Part shown: piece by piece, positions 25,636 to 36,164 of the stretch
Layout of the letters: the number at the start of each line of letters is the position of its first letter
How positions within the stretch are numbered: position 1 is the first letter of the stretch
Source: a virus
Length of the DNA: 64,000 nt
Reading direction: 5' to 3' (one strand)
Virus record (IMG/VR): IMGVR_UViG_3300026097_000876
Span: 124,001-188,000 of that record
The notes under the pieces: generated by a model
Seen by the model: the letters and a program-made list of their open reading frames with translations, nothing else
Databases searched by the model: none
Told to the model about the DNA's origin: nothing
Made by a program: the position numbers and the translations under genes

Positions 25636-28600
25636 TTAAGTCTTGCTTGTCATAAAGTATGCAAACGCGACCGGTGATCCTGATACTCCACCGTTAAAAT
25701 TCATACCAGTTGTAACAGTAATTGGCGAATTATCAGTTGTACTAATTGTATTTCCTGTAATATTTATTTTACCTGCTGTTACAGCGTTAACGTTCAGAGA
25801 ACTACTTCCTCCACCAATTTGTGAATTAATGTAAGTAATAATTGCTCTTTGCGTTGGAACAACGTTATCTGAATTTGCACTCATTGTACCATCAGTACTA
25901 AATTCATTAATAACTGCTCCGCCTTGTCCTAGACCAACTGCGCCTAGTGACAATTCTTGTAGTCCTGCAAGACTGAATGCACTTGTATTCAAACTTGCTG
26001 AACCTGTTGATTGCTCAACGTTAAACAATCTACCAACTCGGAAGTTACCGTCTTGGTCAGTTGATGTGTAGAACACTCGTCCGCCACCAAATTCTTTTAC
26101 TTCGTCATTTGGATCATTCGCATATTGCGGTGTACCCGGATAGTTTGTTTCTGTAAAGTTACCTGTACCGATATCAAGGAAATCGTGTCCCGTTAATCGT
26201 ACTTGGCTATATCTTCTTCTAATAGTAATATTAGTACCATGTTCAGGTGCTGTTTCGATACCAAGATCTGGAGATACCTGTAAATTAGCTGTATAGTTTC
26301 CTGGACTACCTAGCAATTCTCTAACAAATACAACTTTAAAGAATCTATCATCGCCGTCTAGTTGTAGATTTGCACCTTCAGTTGGAATATCGCTCATTCC
26401 GTATACGTTTAAGAAGTTTGCTGATTGATAGCTATCTGCATAGCCGTCGCCGTCTACAGTAGCACTTGCTGTTTCAAAGTCTGTTCCTCTAGCTGACCAT
26501 GTTGGCTGTGTTAGCACACCGTCACCTACTCTAACTTCGTAAGGTACAGTTAGCGTCTCACTTGGATCTGTAATTGTTAGTGTTGGAAGTGTAACATTAC
26601 TATAACCCGAACCTGGATTTACAATATAAAATTGTGTAATTCTTTCATCTGCCACTTCTGCTCTAACAAATGCGCCAGAACCACTTTCACTAACTACTTC
26701 AACTCTAGGTTCAATAGTGTATGCTGTAGTTGCGTCAAGAGTTGTTTCTACTGAATTACTATGGTGGAAATTATCCCAACCAGCTGATAGATCAGATTCT
26801 TTAGCAATGCTAGCAACTTTTGTGCCCGAGTTGTATGCTGTAATAATACCATATTGACCTGCGCCTGTACCTGCTGTAATTACAATTCTCATACCAATAT
26901 ATTTGGTATTGTTAGCAGTTTCAGTATTTGACAATGTGATAGAATCAACTCCGCCGCCCTGTGCTGTGTTCGAAGCGGTAGTATATCCTCTACCACCTTG
27001 TGTATCAGGATCGTTAAGTGTTCCATCACTATCAGTATCGTTTTCACTAAATGTTGACCCGTCATCTGGGTTGCGAAGTCTAACTTCAAAAATACCGCCG
27101 TTAACAACATTTGCAGAATCAACTACTGCACCAAATCCATTACCACTAATGGTGTAAGTTGCTGTAGAATAGTTATTACCAGCATTAGTGTATTCTAGAT
27201 GTATAATTTCACTACCGTCAGTTAATCCTCTACCAACTTGTGCTTCTAACTTTCTGTTGTTTACACCACCAGTAACAGGTATTTCAGTAACATCAATAAA
27301 CTCAGACACAGCACCGTGATCACCGTATGAACAGTTACCGTTAGTACCACGAATCTTGCCGCCGTTTTCTGCAAGATAGCCGATGTGTCCGTAGTACGAG
27401 AATATAGATACAAGTTCTGCTCTACCTAAGTTGGTTATCCATGCACCAATACCGTCACTTAAAATTTGCGTAAAGTCGTTAGCAACAATTGAATCGTTGC
27501 CGCCATTGTGTATTGCACCGTCAACTTTTAATCCTACACATGCTGTACCAAAAGTTGATACGCCTTGCACATAAGGTGATCGTGTTAAAATCCAAACACG
27601 GTCATCGTCTGGACCCCAGCCTGGATCAAGTGAACAATATGCACCCGCTGACGGACGTCTTGTTCCGTATTCGTTAGGCGAACCTAGTGTTCCTGATAAC
27701 CCGCCTAATGTTTGATTTCTAATACCAGTTGCATCTCGTAACAAATACATATTTTCTAGTGTCGATCCATTAACACTATTACCGTATATATGGCCTGCCA
27801 TTAATGTGGCATAGTTACTACCTTCACTTACTCCGTAAATTAAATCATAAATGAATGCGTCTACATAATGTTTAACATCTTTTTCACAAGCTACTGTGTC
27901 AAAGCTATAAGCAGGGAAGTTGTCTTCAATATATTTTGTAACATCTCTTGCCATATAGTCTTTGTTTAGCATCAACAATCTTGCTGCTGCAAATTTGTCT
28001 TCATCATCGACTCTTTCATTACGTCCTCTAAATCTTGGAGCTGTTGAATCACCCGAAGCGCCATTAACTTCATAATCTATTTTGTCATATAGCTCTTGGC
28101 ATAGGTCACTAAGAATTGTACCAACTGCCGTTGTACTAAGAGGATTAGAATCGTCTTGTGTTAGCGTATTACCAGTTTGTTCTGTTACGTCGTTACCTTC
28201 AACAATATCACTAATAATGCTCTTTAGATGTAGAATGCCTGCCAAACTATAAGTTGTATCACCAGAATCTGTTACAGACCCTGCTGGCTCTACTCTAGTT
28301 GAACGAAGTTCATCGCCTACAACAGCTACTCTTTCTGGTACTCTAATTGGAAGTACTTCTCTATATGTACCGGTTTTAACAAAAACAACTTTGTGATTTT
28401 TTACTTCAGTTGGCAATGTATATCCGCCACCTAATGTAATTGCATTTGTAATTACTTCCATATTAGCTGTAAGCTCAGTCAACGCATTTGATTCTTCTGG
28501 TTTTGTTGTGTCTTTAATTTGCAAGTAACGATCATTTGCTGCAACACTATCCAGTGCTTGGTAATCAGCTGGAGGAGTAGCATTATCTAAAACATCTTCA

Positions 28601-30486
28601 ATAAGATCGATTACAAAGTTTAATGCAGCAACGTTCTGTGTTTCTGAGCCTATATCAAAAAAGTCACCATCTTCTTGATCTTTAATTGCTTGTGCAACTC
28701 TACGAGTTTCAACATTACCGCCGCGTTTTAGATCTATAATTAATGCGTCTGTTGCAAATCCAGCTAATCTTTCAAATTTAGCTTCATTGAAACTAAATCC
28801 AATAAAGAACGGATCGGTTTGTGTAATAATTTGTCTCTTAGCCCATTTTGCTGTTTCAAATGCAATAAACGTTCTATTAACTTCTAATAGATATGCAGCA
28901 TTAGGATTTTTAGGACCTTTTTCTATTTCTTCACACGCATAGCGGATCGTCTTCCAAGGTCTGTCTAAATTTGAACCATTTGTTGGATACGGAGTGTCGG
29001 TGCCATTTGTAGCTACATAGTAAACATCTGGTGTAGAAGAAAAGTCCTTCCACTCAGGAATACCGGTGCTTGCAACACTTAGTACTTGGCCTTCTGCGCC
29101 AATTGGCAATCTAGCTGGTCCTGAGCCACTATAGTAAAGTATGTCGCCTTCGGTTGTTAGTGCGCTTTCTTCAGCACCACTTGCTAAGTTGTTCCAAAAC
29201 TCACCCAATGAATCATTATCTGGACGATTGGCGGTTTCTGAAGTATGTGCGTCAACACAAACATAACTAATCAATCCATAACGTACAGCATCACCTGCAT
29301 CATATAATGTAGCTGTTGTCCAAGTATCTTTCCATTCAATACCTTGGTTTAATCTTGACCAGTAATTAGCATTTGGTGGACGCTGATTTTGGTGATCAGC
29401 TGTACACAAATAAGTATATCCGCCCAATCTTACTACATCGCCAATTCTATAGTCTTGATCGGTAGAATCTTCTCCCCAGTCTCCTCTAAGATTAAAGCCT
29501 GATGTAACTAATTCCCATTTTGAACTACCTGGAGGAAGTTCAGAAAAAACGTTGTCATTAGCAACATATTGGTTACCACCGTATGTTACAAAATCACCTG
29601 GTTGATATCTTTCGTATCCTGACCAAGTATTTTCAAACTCTAGTCCTGGAACAAATTTATCCCAATTAGCAATATCAGCTTGTAGCGTACCTAGCTGAGA
29701 ATCTGGATTGGTTGCTACTGAGGTATGTGCTGCTGTTGCAATCCAAAGTGTTGCACCATAAAGAGCAACATCGTTTACTTTATAACGTGTAGAATTTGTC
29801 CATTCGCCCTTATATTCAAAACCTCTGTTTAAATAATCCCATTTTCCTTGATCGTCTTCAAGGCCAAGTGCTTCGGTTGCGGCAGATGTGTGTCCGGTAT
29901 TACAAACATACAGTGTTCCGCCGTATTTTATAATATCATTAACTTTGTATCTTGTAGAAGTAGCCCAATTTTGTTTCCAGTCCTGGCCCTCGGAGAATAG
30001 ATCCCATTTGAGAATATCAGCTTCTAACCCTAATGCATCGGTAGCTGCTGCTGTATGACCAGTATTACAAAGATAAATGTTTCCGCCGTACTTAACCAAG
30101 TCGTTTGCTTTATAAACTGTAGCTGCAGTCCAAACATCTTTCCAGTCAATCGAAGTAGCAAATTGATCCCATTTGGCTTGATCGTCTTCAAGAACTGTTT
30201 GAGCCGAATGACCAGTATTACAAATATAAATAATACCACCATATCGTACGATATCATTTTCTTTATAAAAAGTTTCTGTAGTCCAGTCTGCTTTCCATTC
30301 AGTACCGTCACTAAATTTATTCCAGTGGTCTTCGTCATTGTAGAAATTAGAACTTGATGTGTGTCCTTGAACTGCTACATAGGTTCTGCCACCGTACCTA
30401 ATAACATCATCTTTTAAATATTCGGTAGAAGCAACCCATGCATCTTTCCAAATAAATCTAATTCTACCGAGTTTAAATTCTGCCAT
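25636..30486 (-). CDS. Giant virion protein with carbohydrate-binding-like repeats and beta-helix (paralogue A)
   Basis: 1616 aa. Residues about 10-440 consist of roughly nine ~45-55-residue repeats of the form W....T.Y..ND.V.YGG..Y.C...HT......W, which resemble the chitin/cellulose-binding CBM5/12 fold. Near residue 490 a DUF1565-like parallel beta-helix begins (YYVATNGTD, WKTIRYACEEI). The C-terminal region has DGNFRVGRLF and TIS-type beta strands. It is a tandem paralogue of the next gene (30523-35439), sharing N-terminus MAEFKL.RIRF and overall order. Sugar-binding repeats and a helix fit a fibre or whisker that contacts surface glycans. A GATAAATA late box lies 27 bases upstream. Confidence 0.75.
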   Translation of the reverse strand: MAEFKLGRIRFIWKDAWVASTEYLKDDVIRYGGRTYVAVQGHTSSSNFYNDEDHWNKFSDGTEWKADWTTETFYKENDIVRYGGIIYICNTGHSAQTVLEDDQAKWDQFATSIDWKDVWTAATVYKANDLVKYGGNIYLCNTGHTAAATDALGLEADILKWDLFSEGQDWKQNWATSTRYKVNDIIKYGGTLYVCNTGHTSAATEALGLEDDQGKWDYLNRGFEYKGEWTNSTRYKVNDVALYGATLWIATAAHTSVATNPDSQLGTLQADIANWDKFVPGLEFENTWSGYERYQPGDFVTYGGNQYVANDNVFSELPPGSSKWELVTSGFNLRGDWGEDSTDQDYRIGDVVRLGGYTYLCTADHQNQRPPNANYWSRLNQGIEWKDTWTTATLYDAGDAVRYGLISYVCVDAHTSETANRPDNDSLGEFWNNLASGAEESALTTEGDILYYSGSGPARLPIGAEGQVLSVASTGIPEWKDFSSTPDVYYVATNGTDTPYPTNGSNLDRPWKTIRYACEEIEKGPKNPNAAYLLEVNRTFIAFETAKWAKRQIITQTDPFFIGFSFNEAKFERLAGFATDALIIDLKRGGNVETRRVAQAIKDQEDGDFFDIGSETQNVAALNFVIDLIEDVLDNATPPADYQALDSVAANDRYLQIKDTTKPEESNALTELTANMEVITNAITLGGGYTLPTEVKNHKVVFVKTGTYREVLPIRVPERVAVVGDELRSTRVEPAGSVTDSGDTTYSLAGILHLKSIISDIVEGNDVTEQTGNTLTQDDSNPLSTTAVGTILSDLCQELYDKIDYEVNGASGDSTAPRFRGRNERVDDEDKFAAARLLMLNKDYMARDVTKYIEDNFPAYSFDTVACEKDVKHYVDAFIYDLIYGVSEGSNYATLMAGHIYGNSVNGSTLENMYLLRDATGIRNQTLGGLSGTLGSPNEYGTRRPSAGAYCSLDPGWGPDDDRVWILTRSPYVQGVSTFGTACVGLKVDGAIHNGGNDSIVANDFTQILSDGIGAWITNLGRAELVSIFSYYGHIGYLAENGGKIRGTNGNCSYGDHGAVSEFIDVTEIPVTGGVNNRKLEAQVGRGLTDGSEIIHLEYTNAGNNYSTATYTISGNGFGAVVDSANVVNGGIFEVRLRNPDDGSTFSENDTDSDGTLNDPDTQGGRGYTTASNTAQGGGVDSITLSNTETANNTKYIGMRIVITAGTGAGQYGIITAYNSGTKVASIAKESDLSAGWDNFHHSNSVETTLDATTAYTIEPRVEVVSESGSGAFVRAEVADERITQFYIVNPGSGYSNVTLPTLTITDPSETLTVPYEVRVGDGVLTQPTWSARGTDFETASATVDGDGYADSYQSANFLNVYGMSDIPTEGANLQLDGDDRFFKVVFVRELLGSPGNYTANLQVSPDLGIETAPEHGTNITIRRRYSQVRLTGHDFLDIGTGNFTETNYPGTPQYANDPNDEVKEFGGGRVFYTSTDQDGNFRVGRLFNVEQSTGSASLNTSAFSLAGLQELSLGAVGLGQGGAVINEFSTDGTMSANSDNVVPTQRAIITYINSQIGGGSSSLNVNAVTAGKINITGNTISTTDNSPITVTTGMNFNGGVSGSPVAFAYFMTSKT

Positions 30487-30513
30487 TTTTTGCTCCGTTC
30501 TTGGTATTATACA

Positions 30514-30521
30514 TATTTATC
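30514..30521 (-). promoter_or_regulatory. Late promoter box GATAAATA
   Basis: GATAAATA on the minus strand in the 36-base gap between the two tandem giant genes, driving the 1616-aa gene. Confidence 0.65.
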
Positions 30522-30522
30522 A

Positions 30523-33500
30523 TCATCCGTTAAACTCGTCGCGTTCCATTCTACCACCTAAAAACATATTAAGTGCTTGTAAGCCGCCGCCGAGTGGTCC
30601 GTTAACAATAAACAATGGGTCAACTTGTGTCATTGCTTCTGCATTGTTTGATCCAGCTGTGTTTGACATGTTGTTGTCTTCTATTACTACCTGACCTGCT
30701 GTAAGTTGGTTAGTAAATAGATTTGATCCACCACCTGTGAATCTGTTTTCAATATATAATTTTAATGCTTGCATTGTTGGGATAATATTATCGCTGTTAG
30801 CAACAAACGTATTATCAGTACTAAATTCTCTAATAACAGCCTGTGTTCCGCCGACTCTAATGCCGCCTAGTCTAAGTTCGTCTAAGCCGTCTAAGTCAAA
30901 GAAATCAGCACTTAGAGTAACACCGCCCTGTGCTTGAGATACTCTAAACAATTCGCCAACACGATAGTTACCATCTTGGTCACTTGCTGTGTAAAACACT
31001 CGTCCGCCGTTTGATTCAACAACTTCGTTTGCTTGTACAGTATCGTTAGCAGCCGTTTGACCTTCAACATATAGTGCCGGATAGTTTGTATCTCCAAAGT
31101 TACCTGTACCAATGTCAAGGAAATCGTGTCCAGTAATTCTAACTTGTGAATATCTTTCACGTATAGTAGCTGTTGTATTATGTATTGGTGCGTTTGTTCT
31201 ACCTATTACCGGCGATATTTGGAAAGTAATACTAATGTTTGGAGCTGTACCTTGCTCAGTGTTCACTTTAACTAATCTATAAATTGTGCTATCGCCTTCA
31301 AACCTAACGTTAGCGCCTGGTCCTGGAACTAGACTTAATCCATTGAGTTTCATAGTATTACCAATTTGTAATTCTTCTCCAAATCCATCTCCAGAAATTG
31401 TTACAATTGCACTTTGATACCCAGTTCCTCGATTATAATAAATCGGTTGCGGTAAAACTCCGCTGTTAATATCAACTGTAAAGTATGGTTCGCCGAACTC
31501 TTCAGGATCTTCAATTGTTACTGTGGGATCTACTACATATCCTGAACCAGGATCATAAATTTTAAATAACGATAATCTTCCGTTAGTTACTTCGACCCTA
31601 GCAAATGCCTTTGCTCCGCCAGTAATAAGACTACCAGTAGTTGATTGTTCATTTAAACACACAAAGGATGGAACACCTGCATTAACTCCACCTGCAATAC
31701 CAGTAGAGTTATTATTAGTAGGTCTAATTTTCCAATAATATCCGTTGTCCGAACTTAGCGTAGTTCCTGTCGCACTTACAGCTACAAACACACCTTGAGA
31801 ATATCCAACTCTCCAATCTTCTCTACCTGAGTCGCCAACAAGTCCTGAATCACTCCAACTAGTTCCGTTCGAACTGTATATAATTCTATCTGAATTATCC
31901 ATTGCTGCAACCCAGCAATTGTTACCAAAAATTATGTCTGAATATACTTCTGGACTTGATGGTGTAACCGCTGCTCCCGTAGACCAAGTAGAACCATTGT
32001 CTGTAGATATAACTGTGGTTCCGTCTTCGGCTAATGCAATCCATTTTCCTGCACCGTATGCAAGTCCGACCCAGTCAGTGCTGCTAGCACCTGTTGCTAC
32101 TGTTGCCCAATTACTGTTTGGTACTACTGTTGAATCTTCTGCTGTAGTTAGTGTGTTAATATATATATTTGCATCGCCGGTAGCAATAGCCATAATCTTA
32201 TCATTGTTTTCTCCACCAATTGCAACTTTTTTCCAAGTTGTTGATAATGGCAATGTTGAGTGATCAAACGATATACCGTCATTCGAAAATACAAGACGAT
32301 CAGATCCGTCAGCAACCGCTGCCATTACAGGTCCATTTTTAGCAAATGAAACATAACTTAATCCGTAATCTGTATCTCTTTCAGTCCAAACGCTAGTGTC
32401 TGACGAAACATAAAAACTAGATACACCTGTAGGAGCATAATACCATTGGCCCAAACTATCACTGTATCCGATATCGTGTGCGCCTAACTGTACTGGACGA
32501 TCTGCTTTTGCAAATGTTGGTTCTGAAATTGTAACTCTAGGCTCATAATCGTAAACGGTAGTAGGATCAAGATTAGTAGCATTTACTTTACCCGGAACAA
32601 TATTGTCCCATCCAGGTTGATCATCTGAATCTCTATAAACTGTTGCAACCTTAGTTACTTCGTTGTAGCTTTGAATATATCCATACTGGCCGGCACCTAG
32701 TCCTTCCTTAATTAGAATTCTCATTCCTAATAACTGAGCTTCCGTTCTTACTTCTGATGCAGCTAACGTAATACTACTTAAATCTCCGTCTTGAGCTGTG
32801 TTAGAGAACGATTTAAATCCTTCTCCGCCTACGTTTGTACTATCGTCTGGTAAGGCTAAATCAATTTTTGAAAGAGCATTGACTCTAATTTCTTCAAAGC
32901 GCATATCAAGATCAGTACCCGATGCTTGACTAACTGTAGAAGATGCTGTAGTATATTGTTGTCCAGTATTTTTGTATGCAAGAGCTAAAATTTGCGAACC
33001 AGTACTAAACACTTCATCTATATTTGCTTCTCCACTTTGGTTATCTACAGTTGCAGTTTGTGGCGTCTCAGTACTATCAAATCCTTCTGAAACACTACCA
33101 AATTTTCCGTATGAGTTGTTACCATTTGCTGAACGTAGAATACCACCGTTTTCAGCTAAGTATCCAATGTGGCAATAATAAGTGAATACAGAAACAAGTT
33201 CTGAACGCCCTCTATTTGTTGCCCAATATCCAATTCCGTCACTAATTACTTGTGTAAAATCGTTAGCAACAATTGATCTGTTACCACCGTTATGTAATGC
33301 ACCGTCAATTTTCATACCAACGCAATTTTCACCAATTGCTGTTACACCCTGTACATACGTTGATTTACTTGAAACCCAAACACTTTGATCATCAGGGCCT
33401 GTTCCTGGATCTAGAGACACAAACGCATTTCCTGGAATAGGTCTTGCTGTTCCGTAATCATTGTTTCCGCCTAATGTACCTGTTAGATCCTTAAATGTTA

Positions 33501-35439
33501 AATTTCTAATACCGCATCCGTTTCTAACATAAAACATATCTCGTCTATTATTATCATCTGGTATTGAAAGAGGTTCTGGATTAGGATCTGCAACAGTTCT
33601 TTCGCCTAGTACAACATCACGTTGTGCATCAGCAGGTCTAACAGTAGTTGATCTTAACTCCGATCCAACTAATGCTACTTTACTAGGAATACTAATAGGT
33701 AATAATTCTGCAAAGTCTCCAGCCATTACTTTTACTGTAGCTCCGTCACCTACTCGATTGATTTCATCTTCTAGCAAATAATTCATTGCAAATCTAATAG
33801 TTCTAAATGGTGCGTTTAGCGTACCGCCTTGTGACTTGTCGTCGATACCATTTCTAGAAACATAAAAAACATTTTCTATTAGATCTAAACTATCCCATGT
33901 TGGCATCCCATTCGTTGATCTAATTACTTGCCCTGTAGTACCAATAGCTAAACGTTGTGTATCAATAGCGGTAGAATCTTGGTCTTCGAAAGTTTTAAGA
34001 TCTCCTAACTTTGCAAGTTTATTAGTACGTGTGCCTAAGATCATAATTTTCCAATAATTTTGATCTGGTTGTTCAACGTCAAGATCTGGTCTAGATGCAG
34101 ATTCTGTTGATCTATGATAGGTCAAACATACGTATGATGTGCCTTGCCATGTAACAATATCTCCTTCAAAATATTCCTGATCGTCTTCCCACGTATTTTT
34201 AAACTGTCTACCATCGATAACTTTTTCCCAATATGAAGGATATTGATCTGGTTGGAGATTAGTATTGTCTTGAATGGCAATATATAAACTACCACTATGT
34301 CTAACAAGATCACCAGTGCGATAATCTAAAAAGCTACTTGTTCCGTCTTCGCCGTTCCAGTCGTCTCTAAACTTGTAACCTTCAAATGTTAAGTTCCAAT
34401 CTAAAGAATTTTGACTAGGAGGAAGTGCTACGTTAAAACTAAGTGATTTATAAATGTAACCGCCGTATAATACTAGATCATTTGGTTGATAATAAACATT
34501 ATCTGCCCAAGTATTTTCGTATTCTGATCCAGGCAAATATGTAGTCCATTTGCTTGTTCCGTAATCTGTATTAAATCCTTCATCACCTTCTGTTGAAGTG
34601 TGCCCAGCTAGGCACTTCATTAGGTTGCCGCCGCGTTTTACAATATCATTTTTCTTATATCTATATGCTTCTTGCCATTCGCCAGTAACAGTATCATCGT
34701 CTAAAATTCTAGTTACGTACTCGATACCGTCAATTTGTATTTCCCACTTAGATTGATCTTCTTCGAGACCTAATTCAGGGTTATCAGCCGAGGTATGACC
34801 AGTGATACACTTATAAACAATACCGCCATATTTTACAATATCATTTTCACGATAACGTGTACCAATTGACCAAGTAGCTTTCCATGTGTCACTATCTGAC
34901 AATACAGTCCAGTCGTTTTGATTAGCTTCGAGACCAAGTGCTGTTGTTGCGGCTGAAACGTGCTGTGCTGTTGCTTTGTAAACTTTACCGTTATATCTTA
35001 CAAGATCGTTAATTCTATAAAGTGTATTAATGGTCCAGTTATATTTCCAATCTGCTGACGAAACAGCAACTAGTTTCCATTTTCCGATGTCAGCAACTAG
35101 ACCGTCTGTTCCTGAAACAAAGGTTGCAGAAGAGGTATGTGATTCAGTACACTCATATACACTAGCACCATATTTTACAATATTACCAACAGCATATATT
35201 GTGCTAACTGTCCAGTCTCCTAACCAAACTTTACCTTCAGATTGCTTTTTCCATTTTGGACTTGCAGGCGTAACATCGGTGCCTGCTAAATCATTATAAA
35301 ATGTAGCACCTGTGTGAGTTCGTAGGCATACATAGGTAAAACCTTTGTATGAAACCATATCGTCAATGATATAATCGTTTCCTCCGGACCATTCGCCCTT
35401 CCAATTAAATCTGATTCTACTTAGTTTAAATTCTGCCAT
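30523..35439 (-). CDS. Giant virion protein with carbohydrate-binding-like repeats, beta-helix and propeller-like insertion (paralogue B)
   Basis: 1638 aa, homologous to the preceding gene product. Residues about 1-470 are W...Y..ND.V.Y.G..Y.....HT repeats. A beta-helix starts near residue 525 (FYVSRNGIDD, APFRTIRFAMNYLL). Residues about 985-1245 are an insertion absent from paralogue A: repeated units with FSNDGISF, STDNGSTW, YSSNGTSW and SSDNGYYW, i.e. Asp-box/BNR-like blades of a beta-propeller. The C-terminal core (DGNYRVGELF) is again shared. The propeller may add glycan recognition. An AATAAATA box precedes the gene. No catalytic sialidase residues could be recognised. Confidence 0.75.
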   Translation of the reverse strand: MAEFKLSRIRFNWKGEWSGGNDYIIDDMVSYKGFTYVCLRTHTGATFYNDLAGTDVTPASPKWKKQSEGKVWLGDWTVSTIYAVGNIVKYGASVYECTESHTSSATFVSGTDGLVADIGKWKLVAVSSADWKYNWTINTLYRINDLVRYNGKVYKATAQHVSAATTALGLEANQNDWTVLSDSDTWKATWSIGTRYRENDIVKYGGIVYKCITGHTSADNPELGLEEDQSKWEIQIDGIEYVTRILDDDTVTGEWQEAYRYKKNDIVKRGGNLMKCLAGHTSTEGDEGFNTDYGTSKWTTYLPGSEYENTWADNVYYQPNDLVLYGGYIYKSLSFNVALPPSQNSLDWNLTFEGYKFRDDWNGEDGTSSFLDYRTGDLVRHSGSLYIAIQDNTNLQPDQYPSYWEKVIDGRQFKNTWEDDQEYFEGDIVTWQGTSYVCLTYHRSTESASRPDLDVEQPDQNYWKIMILGTRTNKLAKLGDLKTFEDQDSTAIDTQRLAIGTTGQVIRSTNGMPTWDSLDLIENVFYVSRNGIDDKSQGGTLNAPFRTIRFAMNYLLEDEINRVGDGATVKVMAGDFAELLPISIPSKVALVGSELRSTTVRPADAQRDVVLGERTVADPNPEPLSIPDDNNRRDMFYVRNGCGIRNLTFKDLTGTLGGNNDYGTARPIPGNAFVSLDPGTGPDDQSVWVSSKSTYVQGVTAIGENCVGMKIDGALHNGGNRSIVANDFTQVISDGIGYWATNRGRSELVSVFTYYCHIGYLAENGGILRSANGNNSYGKFGSVSEGFDSTETPQTATVDNQSGEANIDEVFSTGSQILALAYKNTGQQYTTASSTVSQASGTDLDMRFEEIRVNALSKIDLALPDDSTNVGGEGFKSFSNTAQDGDLSSITLAASEVRTEAQLLGMRILIKEGLGAGQYGYIQSYNEVTKVATVYRDSDDQPGWDNIVPGKVNATNLDPTTVYDYEPRVTISEPTFAKADRPVQLGAHDIGYSDSLGQWYYAPTGVSSFYVSSDTSVWTERDTDYGLSYVSFAKNGPVMAAVADGSDRLVFSNDGISFDHSTLPLSTTWKKVAIGGENNDKIMAIATGDANIYINTLTTAEDSTVVPNSNWATVATGASSTDWVGLAYGAGKWIALAEDGTTVISTDNGSTWSTGAAVTPSSPEVYSDIIFGNNCWVAAMDNSDRIIYSSNGTSWSDSGLVGDSGREDWRVGYSQGVFVAVSATGTTLSSDNGYYWKIRPTNNNSTGIAGGVNAGVPSFVCLNEQSTTGSLITGGAKAFARVEVTNGRLSLFKIYDPGSGYVVDPTVTIEDPEEFGEPYFTVDINSGVLPQPIYYNRGTGYQSAIVTISGDGFGEELQIGNTMKLNGLSLVPGPGANVRFEGDSTIYRLVKVNTEQGTAPNISITFQISPVIGRTNAPIHNTTATIRERYSQVRITGHDFLDIGTGNFGDTNYPALYVEGQTAANDTVQANEVVESNGGRVFYTASDQDGNYRVGELFRVSQAQGGVTLSADFFDLDGLDELRLGGIRVGGTQAVIREFSTDNTFVANSDNIIPTMQALKLYIENRFTGGGSNLFTNQLTAGQVVIEDNNMSNTAGSNNAEAMTQVDPLFIVNGPLGGGLQALNMFLGGRMERDEFNG

Positions 35440-35456
35440 TTTTTCAACCTTTTACG

Positions 35457-35464
35457 TATTTATT
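35457..35464 (-). promoter_or_regulatory. Late promoter box AATAAATA
   Basis: AATAAATA on the minus strand, 17 bases before the 1638-aa gene; it overlaps the last bases of the 120-aa gene. Confidence 0.6.
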
Positions 35465-35825
35465 ATACTCCTGCTGGGTAAGTATAACCTTCGTTTATTC
35501 TTGCAACTAAGTTGCCGCTATCATCAATATAATAATTAATGTTTCTATTATCCCATTTAAACTGTTCATAATTTAAATTTGGATATAATCTTTTGTGATT
35601 AACATCTCTACCTTCAAAAAAGTCTTCACCTTGTACAAAGTCTTCATAATTGTCAGTAGGATCACCTTCTAAATTTATTTGCACACTGTCATTACTTTGT
35701 AATTGATCTACTTTTGCAATGAAAAGATCTCCGTCGTCTGTTCTACGTAGCCCATAAAAGTATCTTGCATCGGTTTGGTTAACCAATTCTGCAATACTTT
35801 GCCCCATGAAATTTCCATCTGCCAT
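35463..35825 (-). CDS. Small virion-cluster protein of unknown function
   Basis: 120 aa, acidic, beginning ADGNFMGQSIAELVNQTDARYFYGLRR. The middle FVQGEDFFEGRDVNHKRLYPNLNYEQFKWD is rich in aromatic and acidic residues. Proteins of this look are common in marine T4-like virion clusters, but no family function is known to me. It overlaps the upstream 109-aa gene by one base (TAATG type junction), so the two are probably co-translated. Confidence 0.55.
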   Translation of the reverse strand: MADGNFMGQSIAELVNQTDARYFYGLRRTDDGDLFIAKVDQLQSNDSVQINLEGDPTDNYEDFVQGEDFFEGRDVNHKRLYPNLNYEQFKWDNRNINYYIDDSGNLVARINEGYTYPAGV

Positions 35826-36154
35826 TATACAATCTCCACAATACTTAGAATAACATCAACTGCTGATGTGTTGTCTGATGTTACATACAAAACGTTATTT
35901 GCATCTAAAACAATTTTTTCGCCCTTGCCGATAGGTTTTAAACTAGTGTTTGGCGGAATAGGCATATCTTTAACCATTACGCCAATATTACTTCCTTCGT
36001 CGCCAATTTCAATAGTAGTGTTTACCATTCCATCTGTAAGATTAGCAATATTCATCCCTATAACAGTTGTACTAGTAGCCGGAGGAACAGTGTAGACTGC
36101 TACACGTTCTGTACCTATTTCTTTTCCAATAACATTTTTAAAATTAGTTGCCAT
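35825..36154 (-). CDS. Small virion protein (~110-aa family, copy 2)
   Basis: 109 aa: AVYTVPPATSTTVIGMNIANLTDGMVNTTIEI, followed by LKPIGKGEKIVLDANNVLYVTSDNTSAVDVILSIVEIV. The VPPA motif near residue 24 and the KIVL-D/E-A segment match the 108-aa and 114-aa proteins elsewhere in the cluster. Compact all-beta composition. It starts 10 bases downstream of the giant gene at 36165-39881. Function unknown. Confidence 0.55.
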   Translation of the reverse strand: MATNFKNVIGKEIGTERVAVYTVPPATSTTVIGMNIANLTDGMVNTTIEIGDEGSNIGVMVKDMPIPPNTSLKPIGKGEKIVLDANNVLYVTSDNTSAVDVILSIVEIV

Positions 36155-36164
36155 GTTTCTTTTC

